The notes below the pieces were generated by a model, which was not told where the DNA came from, ran no database searches, and saw nothing but the letters and a program-made list of their open reading frames with translations. The position numbers and the translations under genes were made by a program. Below are positions 47,471 through 60,720 of a DNA stretch of 64,000 bases, piece after piece; the first letter of the stretch is position 1; each line of letters begins with the position of its first letter. This stretch comes from Stichopus chloronotus (lineage: Eukaryota > Echinodermata > Holothuroidea > Aspidochirotida > Stichopodidae), in contig CM037843.1 in NCBI GenBank assembly GCA_021234535.1, forward strand, positions 8,182,979 through 8,246,978, given 5' to 3'.

Positions 47471-50400
47471 TCCCGAAGGGTTGATAGTTACGACGATGAA
47501 GATGAAGATGAGTTTTCATCTAAGTCTCGAAGGAGAAGAAATTTCTTTGATGACACTGATGTAAGCTCTTTATTTGGGTGTGCTGGTGCAGTTAGTTTGA
47601 TCATGAACTGCATTCTGATATCCAGTAGTTAGAATCATAATGTGCATTTAAAAGTATTTACCAGGTGATAAAAGCTAAAAACTCATTAAGACAGGAAGGA
47701 ACTTTTTTCTTACTTTGTTGGTGGAAACTATATGCCTATCGTATGCCATGTTGTGTTAGGATGTGATGGATTTTGTAACAGTTTTTCTCTATCACAGTGG
47801 TGCAGTGCATTATGGGAAATCAGTTATGTGATGTTATTTTGCTTGATATTCATTTGTTTGTCTTCATACTGTAGTAAATATCTCCTCAACATGTTCATGA
47901 GTTAGACTATAAATATTGAAGTTTTACCTAGTTTGATACATTGCGGACGATAAAAATTTGGTGTAAAATGTAAACTAAATTTCTCTCTTTTAGGATTTGC
48001 AAACTAGTGAACCAGTGAAAAGGGGTTCTAAGACTCTTGCCATTAAGTTGAAGGAAGCTCACCTAGATGAACCTGATGAATCATTGACCACTGTTGACTG
48101 GGGTGGCAATGTTGTCAGTAAGTCTCCCAGGCTCATTAAATGTGGTAATCAGGTCAAAGGACTTCTGAATCACCCTTCTTTCATATATTACATCTTGGCA
48201 TTTCATTTGTCTTGTTGGGTGTGCTCAAACATCTCCAGGACACAACATCTTATTATCCTGTTTTCAATAAAAGGTTAATCAACGCTGGACGGTGCATTAA
48301 AGGGTGCAGCCCGAGTGCATCCATCGATAGTATCAACCCCGAGAGTGCATTATCCTACGGTTAATGCATATGTCTAAAGTTGATTAACCTTGTTTATCCA
48401 TACACTGATGGTTTGATGAAAAACATGATAACAACAGAATGTTTTTGCACAATAAATAAAGTACCACCATTGTTGTGTGTAAGATAGCTGACAAGAAAAC
48501 GCTGTGTTTTTTTATTTTTACCAAATTGAAGTTGTATTATCCAGAAGATCCGGTTTACAACACAGTGCTGATAGTAACTATCAAACTAAAACATTTACAT
48601 TCTTTTTTTTCCCATTGATAAATGTTAATCATTGATTAAATAAGGCATACCTGTATACTTGATTCTCAAGGAAATGTCCATTGGACAATCTACTACTTTG
48701 AAATCAATCACATGCAACCACTGTTTCTAATTCACCAAATCACTGAAGTGATGTTTAGTCATGACCAACGTTAAGACTAGATTCATTCATAGATCTGATT
48801 ACCCTCACCTGTGTTGTGTAGGTATTACACATATTTATGCAGTACAATAGTGTGCATGAAAACAAAAGAGGGGTAACAACTAGTGCTTGGTTAGAACTTC
48901 ACAAACTGGTCCAGTTGTTCGACCACTTTTTGTAAGTATTTATAATTTGGATGGAGTTTATTGCTTCTTTGTAACAAAAAATGTTAAACCTTAGAGAATG
49001 CTATGCAGAAAGTTGTACCTTCTTGACTTTTGTTTCACCATTTCAAGTAGAAATTGGCTAGATAAGTTAATAATGTCTGTAGATGTTGTATTTTACAGTC
49101 AGTAAAATATTTAGTAATCAATAGTTTTTATTGTATAAGAATTCTGAACCTTTTGTGAAGAAATAATGAAAAGTAGCCCATGTAAGTGATAGTATGTATT
49201 TCAGCAGAAGGAGTTGTCATATTTCATGTATTTAAAGATAATCACTATTTTTGTGGCTTTTGTTAAATCTGTCATGCTGCACATTACCACAGTATATATA
49301 CTGTATTCTATCTGTACATAATATCAGCACTCATTGTGCAGTGTTTGGTGTATCGTATTCCCAGCCGTGGTGCATTTGCAGCAAGGATCAAATGGATCTC
49401 TGTATCTGTGACAGCCGTGTCATGAAGTACAACCTCCAAGTCGTTCTTCTTGATGAGGCATCACGTAATGTTTTCTTTGTCAATTCTTGTCTTAAGAATC
49501 AGAGAAAACAGCCCCACCATCACAACCGAGCCGTCCTAGCAAGCCGCCGACCCTGTCCGCTAGGGGTATGGTCAATGCCACCAGACCTCGGAACGAGCTG
49601 TCGTCGTCGTCGTCCACCGCCGCCGTGAGTGTACAATACTCAAAGCCGGGGAAAAGCCAAAATGAAGCTGACAGTATCAGCATTTCATCAAGTGGCAGTC
49701 AGAGGACCAGTCTGGCCAGTGACATGTCACACAAACGATCAGCCAGTGATGCTAGCGGTATGTACCGTAATCTACCAACACATCTATTGATATCACAGAA
49801 TGCTTCAGCTTGTGGTGGTAAACAATCGTCTGCATATGGATGTAACTAGTTTGCCTTCGCCACCACCTTTAAAGCTGGCAACAATGACAACAGCCACCTT
49901 GCCTCCTCTGAAAATTAACCCTAAGAACCACATTTTTACCAATCTTGTAAAATGTACAGTACCTCTAGTGTTCCGTGTTCTGATTAAAATGACTGGCTGT
50001 TTGTACAGAGCAGATTCTCACACAGTAGATTGGGGAGGGGGGGTGGATCCAGGTTTTCAGGGTTTGCAGAGTGGTGATACATTTGATGCTAGATTGTGAA
50101 CATGATCTCCAGAATTTTCTGTCCTCTCAGTGATTATTTTATTTTTCCATCTTGTTTGATATTCATTCTTGTACTTTACGTCAGTTATTCAGAATGACAA
50201 TGTGAGCGATCTGTGCACAAATATTGAAAAGATCTATAAACCACATTGCCCCCCTTCTGTACCCTCTGTCACAGGAAAGAAATGCCAGTTGATATCTCAA
50301 CCAATGCCCCTGTTATGTGCATGCAGGGCCCTATAAAGCTAGAGGCACATTTTTACGGGGGTGTGAATGTCCCAAATTTTCTAACTGGCTGGAAGTTTTT

Positions 50401-53400
50401 TTTTTTTTTCTTCAACTGAGTAGCATGGCAACCATGACAGTTTCAGACATTACAAATACCTTATAAGGAAGGGATTCAGAAGTTTATAATGGTGCAGTCT
50501 TCTCAAAAAGGGTACTATCAGGTTTGATGGAACAAAAGAAAAATGTATGGGGACTGAGTAATACAGGACTGTCTAAGCCTAGCACCACCATTGGTTGGCA
50601 CAGAGCGTACAAGAAAATTTTGGCTTTTCAAACCTCCAGATGACAGGAAACAGCACTTTCTGGTCAGTACATGGGCTGCATGTACCTGGCAATTAACATG
50701 CTAAAAGAAGAACCCAATCACAACTCTCTTTTTGTAAAGCAAAAGATTTTACCAATGGAAAACCCAGGAAATGGAAAATACTTATCCAGATTTTATTCTG
50801 AGTTTAAAGGGGAAAGACCTAGCAAGTATTTAGAAAGGAGAGTTTAGTTAAAAAAATCAGAAAAACTCAAGGGGCCCTAATCTCCACCCCCCCCCGGATC
50901 TGCCACAGGAACTAAGACAAAGAGGCTGATTGCAGGGCATTTGTCCGTCTGTTATTGGCTGAATTTCCGTTGCAGAATTCTTTCCTCCATAGGATGCAGT
51001 GTTTAAGCCCACACCGTTCACACGTTCAAATCGTGTGCTAATGCTAGGTTCTTTGTACATAACTGAAGGCAGTCCGTAGAGCCTTTTCCTGTGATTGGCG
51101 CAATTTCCACAGCTGAATCCTTTTCTCCATAGGCCTCAGCGTGGAAGCACATTTGCACATATTTAGTGCTAGTACTGTACAGGCAGCTGCTTTGGTAAGC
51201 ACATATACTGTGCATGCAATTTGATGCCTCCACTCAACTGTGTTGTAACTCTGCTGTGCTGCAGTATCTGATATGTGAATGCAAATTCACCATCAGTTTT
51301 ATATGATCCTAAATTAAGAAAGTGGGTACTAATTCTTTAGATGTAGTTAATTGAGACTTCAAAGGGGATAGCCTGTTTTAGCCTAATAGCATAACCTGGA
51401 AAATAAGGCTACTTTAAAAAAATCACAAAAAGTCACAGGGGTAGGGGTTTAAACCCCCTAATGCCCCTCTCTTTGGATCCACCACTGTAGATGTAAACTT
51501 GATAGGTAAACTGTCATCATTTCCTGTTTTTTTTTTTTTTTTTTAAGGTCTCAAATTCCTTAGCCTTAGGAAATTCCTTAGCCTCATAAAATCAAATATC
51601 AAACATTTAGTCAAGTGGAGGCATTCATTCATCTTTTGTCAAAGGATAAAATGACACTGCCAACTTGCATGCATACCCACACTTCACCATTTGGTATTTC
51701 TCATTACAACTCATTATGTATGAATTTTGCCACACATTTCTTAACTTGCAATGCACATTTGCACTTCCCTTTTCAGGAACGAGGAAGTTTCCAGACACAC
51801 CATCTCCAACAGTCTCTGCAGACAGTGCTTCTTCTATTGATGAAGGTATTCTACATTGCTAAAGACAATTTTGGTTTGACTGTTCAAAAAAAAAAAAGTT
51901 AATTTCAAAGAGAATTGCTCACCATTTGACTTAAGTTAAAGGGGAAATCAGGGTTTGACTGAGAAAATTCACATTTAGTTGACTTTTCTTTCTAAACTGA
52001 TTGTTCACCGAAATATAGAGACGTTAGGGAGGTGTTTGAAGGTAGAATAGACGGTAATTACTACGTTAATTACTGTTGAATAAGAACTCTTAACAATTGT
52101 CGGGCCCAAAAATAAACGTTAATGTACAAGACAAGACAGCCTCCTCCATACGATGACCAATCACAGCGTAAGACTGAGATGACGTTATATGAATAAATGT
52201 AACCGAATGTTTACGGTTCCCATGCTGTTGGTGCATTACTCGTATGTGCAAACCATACAGCTGTTCACTCATGCCGCAACTTCGTTTGATGTTTTGTTTG
52301 CTGTACTAAATGGGAAGCCCCACCTCCTCATACCTTGAAAAGGCAATAGTGTTAAATATTCATATTTGATTCAATGAATATGGATGTTACACTTTTGGAG
52401 TTCTTCACAGATATTTTGCGAATTTGACTTGTTTCTTGAAATTGTCTACGTTTTGAGATGATCATATTTGTTAGTTATAACTCACCGTACGATACCTCTG
52501 GGGAATTGTAGTGAAATAAATTGTGAAAATAAACCCGAATTTCCCCATTAACTTTTTCAAAAATAAACATCTGCTCTCTTTGTTGGTGTGATTGCTGATA
52601 ACTCAAACTACTTCATTTATGGCCATAGGCAGAGTTAGTGTAAAAAATCTTAACCATTAAAAATGAAAATGGTACAAAAACTAGGTGTGTGATCTTGAGA
52701 ATGGTTTAGAAGATTAAAACCTAATTGGTTGTGCCATCTTAGCTTCTTATTAAAGTAACTTCTCTCTGAAATACAAATATCAAATTCCATTTGCTAAATG
52801 AAATTGCAAATGTGATTCCAGTAATGAACACATTAATCAAACATATTGTTTTACAGCCACATTTGTAGTTCTTTTGCCCAGAATATCATTCTACTGGTTA
52901 CGTTTGTGTAGGAGGGACATGAGACAAACACCTATTTTTGCCTTAAATAGTTGCACACAAACCCACACTAGGGCATTACAGTGAAAGTATTCAAATGAAT
53001 TGAATGATTCGAATGATTCGAATTTTAAGCATTATGTCTTTGCCCCTGATCGATACTTTGTCCATATTCATCCCACTTTTGTGGATGTAAATGTGTGTCA
53101 CCACACAATCTTGTGTGATAGTATTTGACACAGTTAGCAGATACAGTCTTCTTGATCTTACCACTCACCCCCCACCCCCTCATTACACCCCCACAGGACC
53201 CACCCATAACCACATCCATCCTCATGGGAGACGTGGGTACATGTTATTTTGTCATTTCTGATGTATTGACCATGATTTTCAATTGCAATTAACAGCAATA
53301 AGGAGAGACAGCAAGCCAACAATTGCAGAGACGTCCAGATTAATCGCAGAGAACAACCAGTTGGAGAGGAGAGTAAAGGTAAGTACTGTGTATTTGATAT

Positions 53401-56400
53401 GAACCTGCGCTTTGAGAGGTTGAGTGGTGAAAAGAAGTTAGTGGCCATCCTTTCATGTACCCCATCCATAAGTCATTACTTCATTTTGTTTAAGAGATGA
53501 AGTGATTCACCTTTAGGAAATTTTCTGTATTTATTGAAGCATTTTCAACAATTTGTTCTAAAATTAAAGACCAGTACTCACTTACTTTATATCGAATCTT
53601 GCAAAGCATATTAACTAATTACATTAGAGCACATTAGAGTCTTTCCTCTTTGTCTTGTAGAGTCTAGAAAAGTCAAAGTGGTCATCTGCATCCATTGCTG
53701 ACACCGTCTCTCGGATGATCACGGGAGAAAAGTGTTCTCTAGAGCCCTACAAGTCCTTGAAGGATAAACTGAGTTTGTTGGATGCCGTAGTCGGATACCA
53801 TGACGGCAATGCAATATTAGCTGTAGGTATTACCTATTCTTTAAACCTATAAACCTATTGAAATCCTATAAACTTTCAATGTGTAGTTTCCGGCATTCCT
53901 CCTCTGATTTATCACCCCAAGAGTTGATGATTTTTTGTATTTTAAATCAGTGATTCGCTTGATTTTAGTCAGATCAATTTAAATCATGATTTTTTTTCAA
54001 ATGATGCTTTTAATGGTGATTTTAATCAGCCTGATTTAGATCAAGTTAAATGTTTATGTTGAGAGTGGTTTGCAAGCCACCACGTCTGCATAACCAATGT
54101 CTTTCTCTGTTATTGTGAATATTGGTGGGATGTTTAAAGAAAATTTTGGTCACTTGCAGTTTAAAGTTTTAAGCTTGTTTTAATTCTTTCTTTGACTTTC
54201 TCAACTGTCTCTTGTTCATAATTTGCCAGTCACATTCATGTAAATTGACTGTTATAACTTCTCGTGAATCTGTGACAAACTTCTTGCATCTCATTTTTTT
54301 CTGCAGGTTGTTGTTTTTCTTAGAAGAACTCTCTCAAAGTCACTTTTTCACCAAGAACTCCAAAAGAGGCCAGATGCTGTAAACCAATACCTTGCATTCC
54401 TCAAAGTCCGAAATAATGATGATGTGGCAAAAGAAATGGGGTAACAAATTTACAGTTTTTTTCCAGTTATTGTTCCCTAAATCAATGCATTTGAACTGAT
54501 CCAGTATTGTAAATGCTAATTTTCATCGACTTTTTAAATTTTTGTTGCATCTTCGGAGATAGTTTCATCTTCTTTTTTAACCTTGTAGATGCCTGGCCAG
54601 AACAGATGATGCAGCTGTGAGTATTTGTCATTTCATTGAACTGTTTGTCTACTCTTCCTGATTTGTGTGTTCAGACTGAACCACCAGCTGATCCATTGCA
54701 GAAGTTTGATGATGAAATCAAGCATGTGAATTTCATAAGAGTTTCGATTTTTCACAGGTTGTGAGCATTATCCACCCATTTTTATATTATTTTAGCAAAC
54801 CGTCATAAACCCATTGGATAGCGCTTCGTTAAAAGTAGTTCATCAATTTGCAAGTACACTCTATAGTTTAGATAGTGAGTACTACAATCTAATATAAGTT
54901 TGAGCTCCTGTTACTATAAAACTCATAGCTGTGGGTGATGAAGCAATGACAGTGAGGCCTTGTAGTCCATGCTCTATCAGTTCATTGTTTAAAGTGTTTT
55001 CAGTTGAGACTATGTAGATGTTAATTTTGTGAAGTACTCTTCATCTCTTGGACTATAAGTGATGTCACCACTCGTGATCTTTTTATTTTCTTCATCTTGT
55101 TGTCCTTGGAAGTTACAAGGTAATATGAAGACCCATGAAATGTTTCCTTTGTACCAGATAATGTAATTTCATTTTTGACTACCCATCAGTGCTCATAAGT
55201 ATGTTACCTTATCATCGTCATATTACATCAATGTCATAATCTGCATCAGCTGTTACAAGTTGAACTATAAGTTGATCAATGCAAATGTCTATTATTTACC
55301 ACGAGACGTGTCTGGCATGGTGGCATACATTTGCAAACTTGCAAAATAAGTGGATATTAAATCTATTCATTAGAGTCACAGCCCCTATGTTCCGACACCC
55401 CTATGTTCCGACACCCCTATGTTCGGACACCCCTGTGTTCTGACACTCATTGCTACACATCCATTACATAAGACACTATGGAGCCCAGCTATGATGCTCG
55501 GCATAGTTAGAATGCATTTGATCGTACTATGCAGGGCGTACTTCAAGTTTTAAACACATGGCTGAAAGACTTCAGTGTTGATAGTGTCAGTGAGCATCGT
55601 GAAATATCACATAAAATACCATACGTAATCTGTAAATGTGAGCGCTAATGGCTGGAGAGAGGTCGTACAATTGAAATTGTAACACCATTGGCTTTGGGGT
55701 CAAACACTGCTTCTTTGCCATGGGACCCAGATGGTCTGCTGAAGCCCCTGCTGTTGGAATATAAGTGTGTCAGGAACATAGTGGTGTCATAACGTAGGGC
55801 AGTCACCATTCATTAGGTGTCTGGGCATGTATAACTTTGTTCATATCTTAGATGTTTATACCCTTAATCCATTGTGAGACAAATGTGAACAGAAAGAGTC
55901 AGGTATGCGTATGTCACACACCAAGGGTGGCCAGTGTGCGGCTCACAGGCCAAATGCAACCCATGAGAGGGACTCATGTCATGTGGCCCTGAATCCTTCC
56001 CCTCCCCCCCTACCTTGAATTGAAATAAAATTGAAGAGAATGAAAAATAAAACAGGAAAAGTGATAAAGATATTATACATATAAGCTTGTGCTTACTAAT
56101 ATTTTGTTGTGAAATTTAGCATTCTCTATGTTTCTCTATATGCAGATTTTTTTTTCAATTTTTCACATTTTTTTGGCAATTGACATGCTACAGACATGTA
56201 TGCATACATACTAGCCTACGACTTCACATTCTTACTATTCTTTTGTCTTGCTTGTAACACATTTTCAGGCATTTGTCTTTCAGAGGACAGATAGTATATC
56301 AGCTATCAGTATTGCCAGTAATTTGTACCCCACCCCCATTTTACTCGCCTCCACACACACTGCAAATGATTTAGCTGCATTCGGATGATTGGCAAACGTT

Positions 56401-59282
56401 TGCTCTGTCTACACCACCGGAGAACTGGCATAGAGGATAGGATAAAACATGGTGGGCTTGCAACCTGTGTGGCCCATGTGAAGTTCAAAGGTGACAATGT
56501 ATGTAAACTTGTTTTTTCTTCTTCTTTTTTTGTTACTGTTTTTGCATTTCAGATGTGGAGGTTTAAGAAGGCTTCAGAGAAGGCCATGTCAATGGAGAGA
56601 CAGACAGCAATATCTAGCTGTTACCAGTGAGTTGTTGCATTGCATTAATTGAAATGGCTTCTTTGATATTTACGAGAGTCCAGCTTGTCATTTTGCAGTA
56701 TGTACATTTCAAGTGCAACGAACCGTAGTGCCCTTCAGCTCACGATTCTTAGGTTGCCAGGATTTCACACTTTTCACAGACATCAAAAATTTTGCAAAAA
56801 GATACCATTATGGAATAGCAAAATGATAATGTAATAGCCATCCTACATTCTAGATTTACAGTTCCACCACAAAAGATTGGTCAGTTTCGGGTGGAACAGG
56901 AGCTGATCATGAACAACTGTCTTGTATGATTTCAAACGTCCCTCAGTACAGGTCATCACCATCTTTGAAAGGCGCAATTACCCTTTAAGCTTTACTTCCC
57001 CTTCTACTCTTTCAGAAATATATAGTAATGAACAAAAAGAAAAAAAAATCATTTGAAGCATTTCTTTTTCTGTATGAACACTGTATAATGTCTTTTGAAA
57101 AACATTGTTTTCAGAAACTGCAAGTCAAAACTGAGTCCTGCAAAGCTGACTGTAGACATTGGAGATTTTGTTTTTTGTTTTTTGGGGGGGGGTTTGCTCT
57201 ATTTAGTATGCTATGTTGAACAAATCAGCTTTATAAGAGTGTTTGTGCAGTTGCCCAATTCCTATTGTTCCGACTGTATCTGAACATGATGTTCAATTTC
57301 CAAACCTTCTGTGGCAAGTTGTCAGTCTGTCTGTCATTTGAGGCTACGATGATGTCACAGACTGTTAAGATCAATCATTTTGTTGTTTACAAAAAAGGGT
57401 TAGGCATTGGCCAATCACAGCGATGCTTTAAGTAAAGGACAATCTTGTGTTGATCTCAGAGCATAAGTATCCTACTGAATATACCATCCAGAAGGTAGCA
57501 ATAGCCTAATTATACTAACATTCTGCACTACCTTACACTTTTAATGTGTTCTTCTCTATTCAATCAACACCAGTAATTGGCACAGATTACTTTCAAGGGC
57601 TTTGTCTGTCAATATCTCTTCAGAATATCATTTAGAGGAATAGACTGTAGAGCTTTTGAAGCGGAGCTTGTCAAAGAGTATTCAGTGCTTTTGGAGAAGC
57701 AGAATGAGATTGAGGTTGGTACAAAATATTTTAAATGAGTATACTGTTTCACATGTTTGCAGTGTGTCATACCAGCTGTTATGCACAGTGCCATGTTTTC
57801 TTTAGTGGTGGCCCCTGCAGGAGTGATTCTCATTTTGTACCTTGAAAACTTTACACTGTGTCATTATTTATAATATTGTGTGCTCAGTGGGCAATGGGTC
57901 GTTTCTGCTGTCTGCTACATGCAACAAATTGATTATGTGAGAGGTCAAATGACACCAGTAGTTAACGTTGCATTGCAAAAATTTTGCCAAAATTTCAAGT
58001 TGTTTTACAATGATAAGTCTTCAGAAAGTGCCACCATTCCTCCATTTACTCATATTCTTCCATTTCCTTCATTTTGTTGAGATGTGCCTGTTCAGCATTT
58101 TAATTGTGAATGTCAAAGTTGGTGTGACATGACGAAGCTTTCGTGTACTGGCTGTATCATTGCAACAAAGTCCGTCAAAGTCCATCAAATATTACCGGCA
58201 ATTTTACAGGCACATTCCTGTCATACATCTGTATCATAAATAAACATTGGCCTACATTGACAAATGTGTGATACATATTATATTACCGTTTGTTTAGTTG
58301 ATCTAGCCGACAGGGGTTATCTCCTACGAAGTGTTCCGAATTGCACCTTTTGGTGTCATATCATTTTCAATATATGGCAATCTTTTTATCAGTCCCATAA
58401 AAGATGTAAATTTAAATGTTTATGCATTTCTTAGGAAATGAACAGTCATATGTGTATGACGTAATTATGCAATATTGTCCATGACTGGTTTGTGTTCAGT
58501 GTAAAGCCTCAAAGCGTGTAATTGCAATTCATTTTTTTCCTTTTCTTTAGACTAGAGATGCCCAACTGCAGAGAGAGGGGAGGCCACCTTTCAGGGAGAT
58601 GCCAAGGAAGGCAGCATTGCCCTTTCAACCTCTCATTACAACGCTATTCTACTGTTGTTTATATCATTACATGGATCCTGCCGTAAGTGGTCATCCACTC
58701 CTTTGTTTGCATCCCAAGATCCGGTAAACCGTACCATTCACAAACCTGAAAAACACTCCATTTATACTCCTGATTACCAGTGACTGATTCAAATCTTTAC
58801 CACAGATAGCTTTAATCTCTAATAAAATTTTTGTGCTGGTTCCAGCCATTTTGGTGTGAATGGTAATCATAGCATGGTGTCTCCTTGGAATCATCTGAAC
58901 CCACTTTTTGTTCAATCTGATACATTTGAGCATTTATTTGTTAAAGTGAATTATACATAAAAATGAGCTATAAAGCTGCTGTTCAAGTCCACAGAAAAGT
59001 TTATGTCAAGGGAGACTTATTTGGACTTATGTCTGTGACCTGTTTACAGCAACACTTTTTTTTTATTTTCTGGTTTTGCAGTTTACTGTACTTCAAGATC
59101 AGGACATCACATGAATTCATAAGTTAATGTCTTGTTTTCTTTTGTTTTAGGAATCAATTAGCCATCCACTCTCCTTCAAGAGAGACTTCAGACTGACAGA
59201 AAAACAGTACTTGTACACGGCCTTGAAAGCAAGGTCAAAGGTCAAAGACTGGAACAGCATAGATGCCCTTTTCTTGACAAAA
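47471..59282 (+). CDS. VPS33B-interacting protein VIPAS39 (SPE-39), 3' end missing
   Basis: Twelve exons join in one open frame of 460 codons: 47471-47560, 47994-48117, 49497-49757, 51777-51845, 53296-53378, 53661-53822, 54307-54440, 54589-54616, 56553-56626, 57624-57714, 58551-58682 and 59151-59282. All introns are GT-AG and all phases agree. The N-terminal third is acidic, then Ser-rich (SISISSSGSQRTS). From about residue 190 it follows VIPAS39 closely: CSLEPYKSLKDKLSLLD, YHDGNAILAVVVFLRRTLSK, EYSVLLEKQ, MPRKAALPFQPLITTLFY and EKQYLYTALKARSKVKDWN before DALF. This is the Vps16 C-terminal-like helical domain. The partner VPS33B and this protein form the CHEVI complex, which works in endosome-to-lysosome and apical membrane traffic. 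About 100 C-terminal residues are missing; I searched 59.3-64 kb by eye without finding them, so the remaining exons are probably to the right. Confidence 0.93.
50574..50680 (+). repeat. Dispersed repeat, copy 1 (in a VIPAS39 intron)
   Basis: A block with GAGCGTACAAGAAAATTTTG, then AAACCTCCAGATG and GGAAACAGC recurs with changes at 60632-60720. It is an unnamed interspersed element; borders are unknown. It lies in the large 49758-51776 intron, which also has a C-run at 50887 and T-runs. Confidence 0.7.
55382..55445. repeat. 16-bp tandem repeat, four units
   Basis: CCCCTATGTTCCGACA is present four times head to tail; units 3 and 4 have one and two changes. It lies in the 54617-56552 intron of VIPAS39. 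Confidence 0.95.
55915..55995. mobile_element. Possible hAT-type terminal repeat
   Basis: The string CAAGGGTGGCCAGTGTGCGG, then CTCACAGGCCAAATGC, resembles the CAGGGGTGGCCAA...CGGCCCGCGGGCC ends of many non-autonomous hAT transposons. No matching second end was seen. Confidence 0.25.
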
Positions 59283-59374
59283 GTAAGTCCTCTCAGTCAA
59301 CATGAAAGGTTTCTAAACAGAACTTGCTTTTGGTTTCGATGATAATCGTAACCTTTGTAATCATGCATATGTGT

Positions 59375-59428
59375 ATATATGTGTGTATGTATGTATGTGT
59401 GTGCATGCGTGTGTGTATGTGTGCGTGC
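59375..59428. repeat. TG/TATG-rich simple repeat
   Basis: TGTGTATGTATGTATGTGTG-type low-complexity sequence. Confidence 0.9.
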
Positions 59429-60631
59429 TTTTTCGGCGCCTACCGGGGATATTCGTTAGGATACACACCCGTTAACTGGGGTTACGCCGCGAAACGGGGA
59501 TATCCCCGATTTTAAGAGCACCAAATCCTTACCAATCACGGTGCTAGTAATACCCCCTGTGGTTCTTGGAACGATCCGGGCAGGTTCCCCGGTTACCTGA
59601 TTTTTAACGCATTTGAGTGTAAAAATGTGTAAGTGCTGCAAATTACTGATTTCGATACACAAAGTGTAAGGCTGTTACACAACATCCAATTGTGACTCCC
59701 CGCTTCCCGCGCTTATTTCGCAAATTCGTGTGTGTATTGTCCGAGCGACAACAATTAGCAAGATAGGTTTTTCTTCCGCGCCATGTTTGTGAATAAGTAC
59801 AATTTTGATTAATATTTTAATTTTAATTAACTTTAATTACAAAACTAAAATTTAAATAAAAATTTGATTAATCAAATTATAGAGTTGTTTAATCAGGTAA
59901 TGAACTTGATTAATTAAATTAATCAACTTGATTAGTCAAATTATGTAAATGTGATTATCAAATTACTAATGTGATTAACTTAATTATGAAGTTGTTTAAT
60001 CGGATCAAAATTGCATTTCTTTCCATATTTGTCATGTATGAAAAAAAAAATCCTGATAGAACTTCATAAAAAAAAATATTAATCTATGTAAATTACACAG
60101 TAGATCTTTAATGTTTATACTTCTGTGATTTGTGTGCTGTGTTGAGTCTGCCTATACCCCTGTGCTAGGTTACGATAAAGCGCATAGGCTTAAACCATTG
60201 TGGATAGTGTGCCATGTTAAAACAAGTATTTACTTCGCCTAGAATCAGTTTATTATAGTACTAGAGATACATGATTATTGCGTGGAGTCATAGGACTAAG
60301 TTAAGACCAAATCTAGGCTATACTTAATTATTACACAGTCCATTATCAGGCCCGTAGCCAGCCCATGTGGAGGGGTGGGCCTTTTTTCTAAGCAGTGGAC
60401 CTTTTTTTCCAAATAAGGAAGCGACTGGCTGGTGCTGTAAGCATGCAGTTGCTAGGGGTCCGGAGGCATTTTCCGGGGATTTTTTTAAATCTGATTTGCC
60501 GCAATCTGGAGGATTTTAGAGGACTGCATAAGACCTTCTGTCGTAGACAATTTACATAAATAGTAGACACAAGGGCGTAGCCAAAATATGTCAATGGGAG
60601 GGTGCGCACTTGTGAAGACTATTTAAGCTGA

Positions 60632-60720
60632 GCGCCACCGACAGTTGGCACGGAGCGTAAAAGAAAATTTTGAGTTTTACAAACCCCCTAGATGGCCGGA
60701 AATAGCCCTTCCCAAGTCTT
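60632..60720 (+). repeat. Dispersed repeat, copy 2
   Basis: Matches 50574-50680: GAGCGTAAAAGAAAATTTTG, then AAACCCCCTAGATG and GGAAATAGC. A further weaker echo with TACAAACCACTCAGAT lies at 60852-60895. Confidence 0.65.

Noticed and set aside
57028..57219. An extra VIPAS39 exon at about 57117
   Set aside because: The exons at 56553-56626 and 57624-57714 already join in phase and align without a gap to the family pattern.
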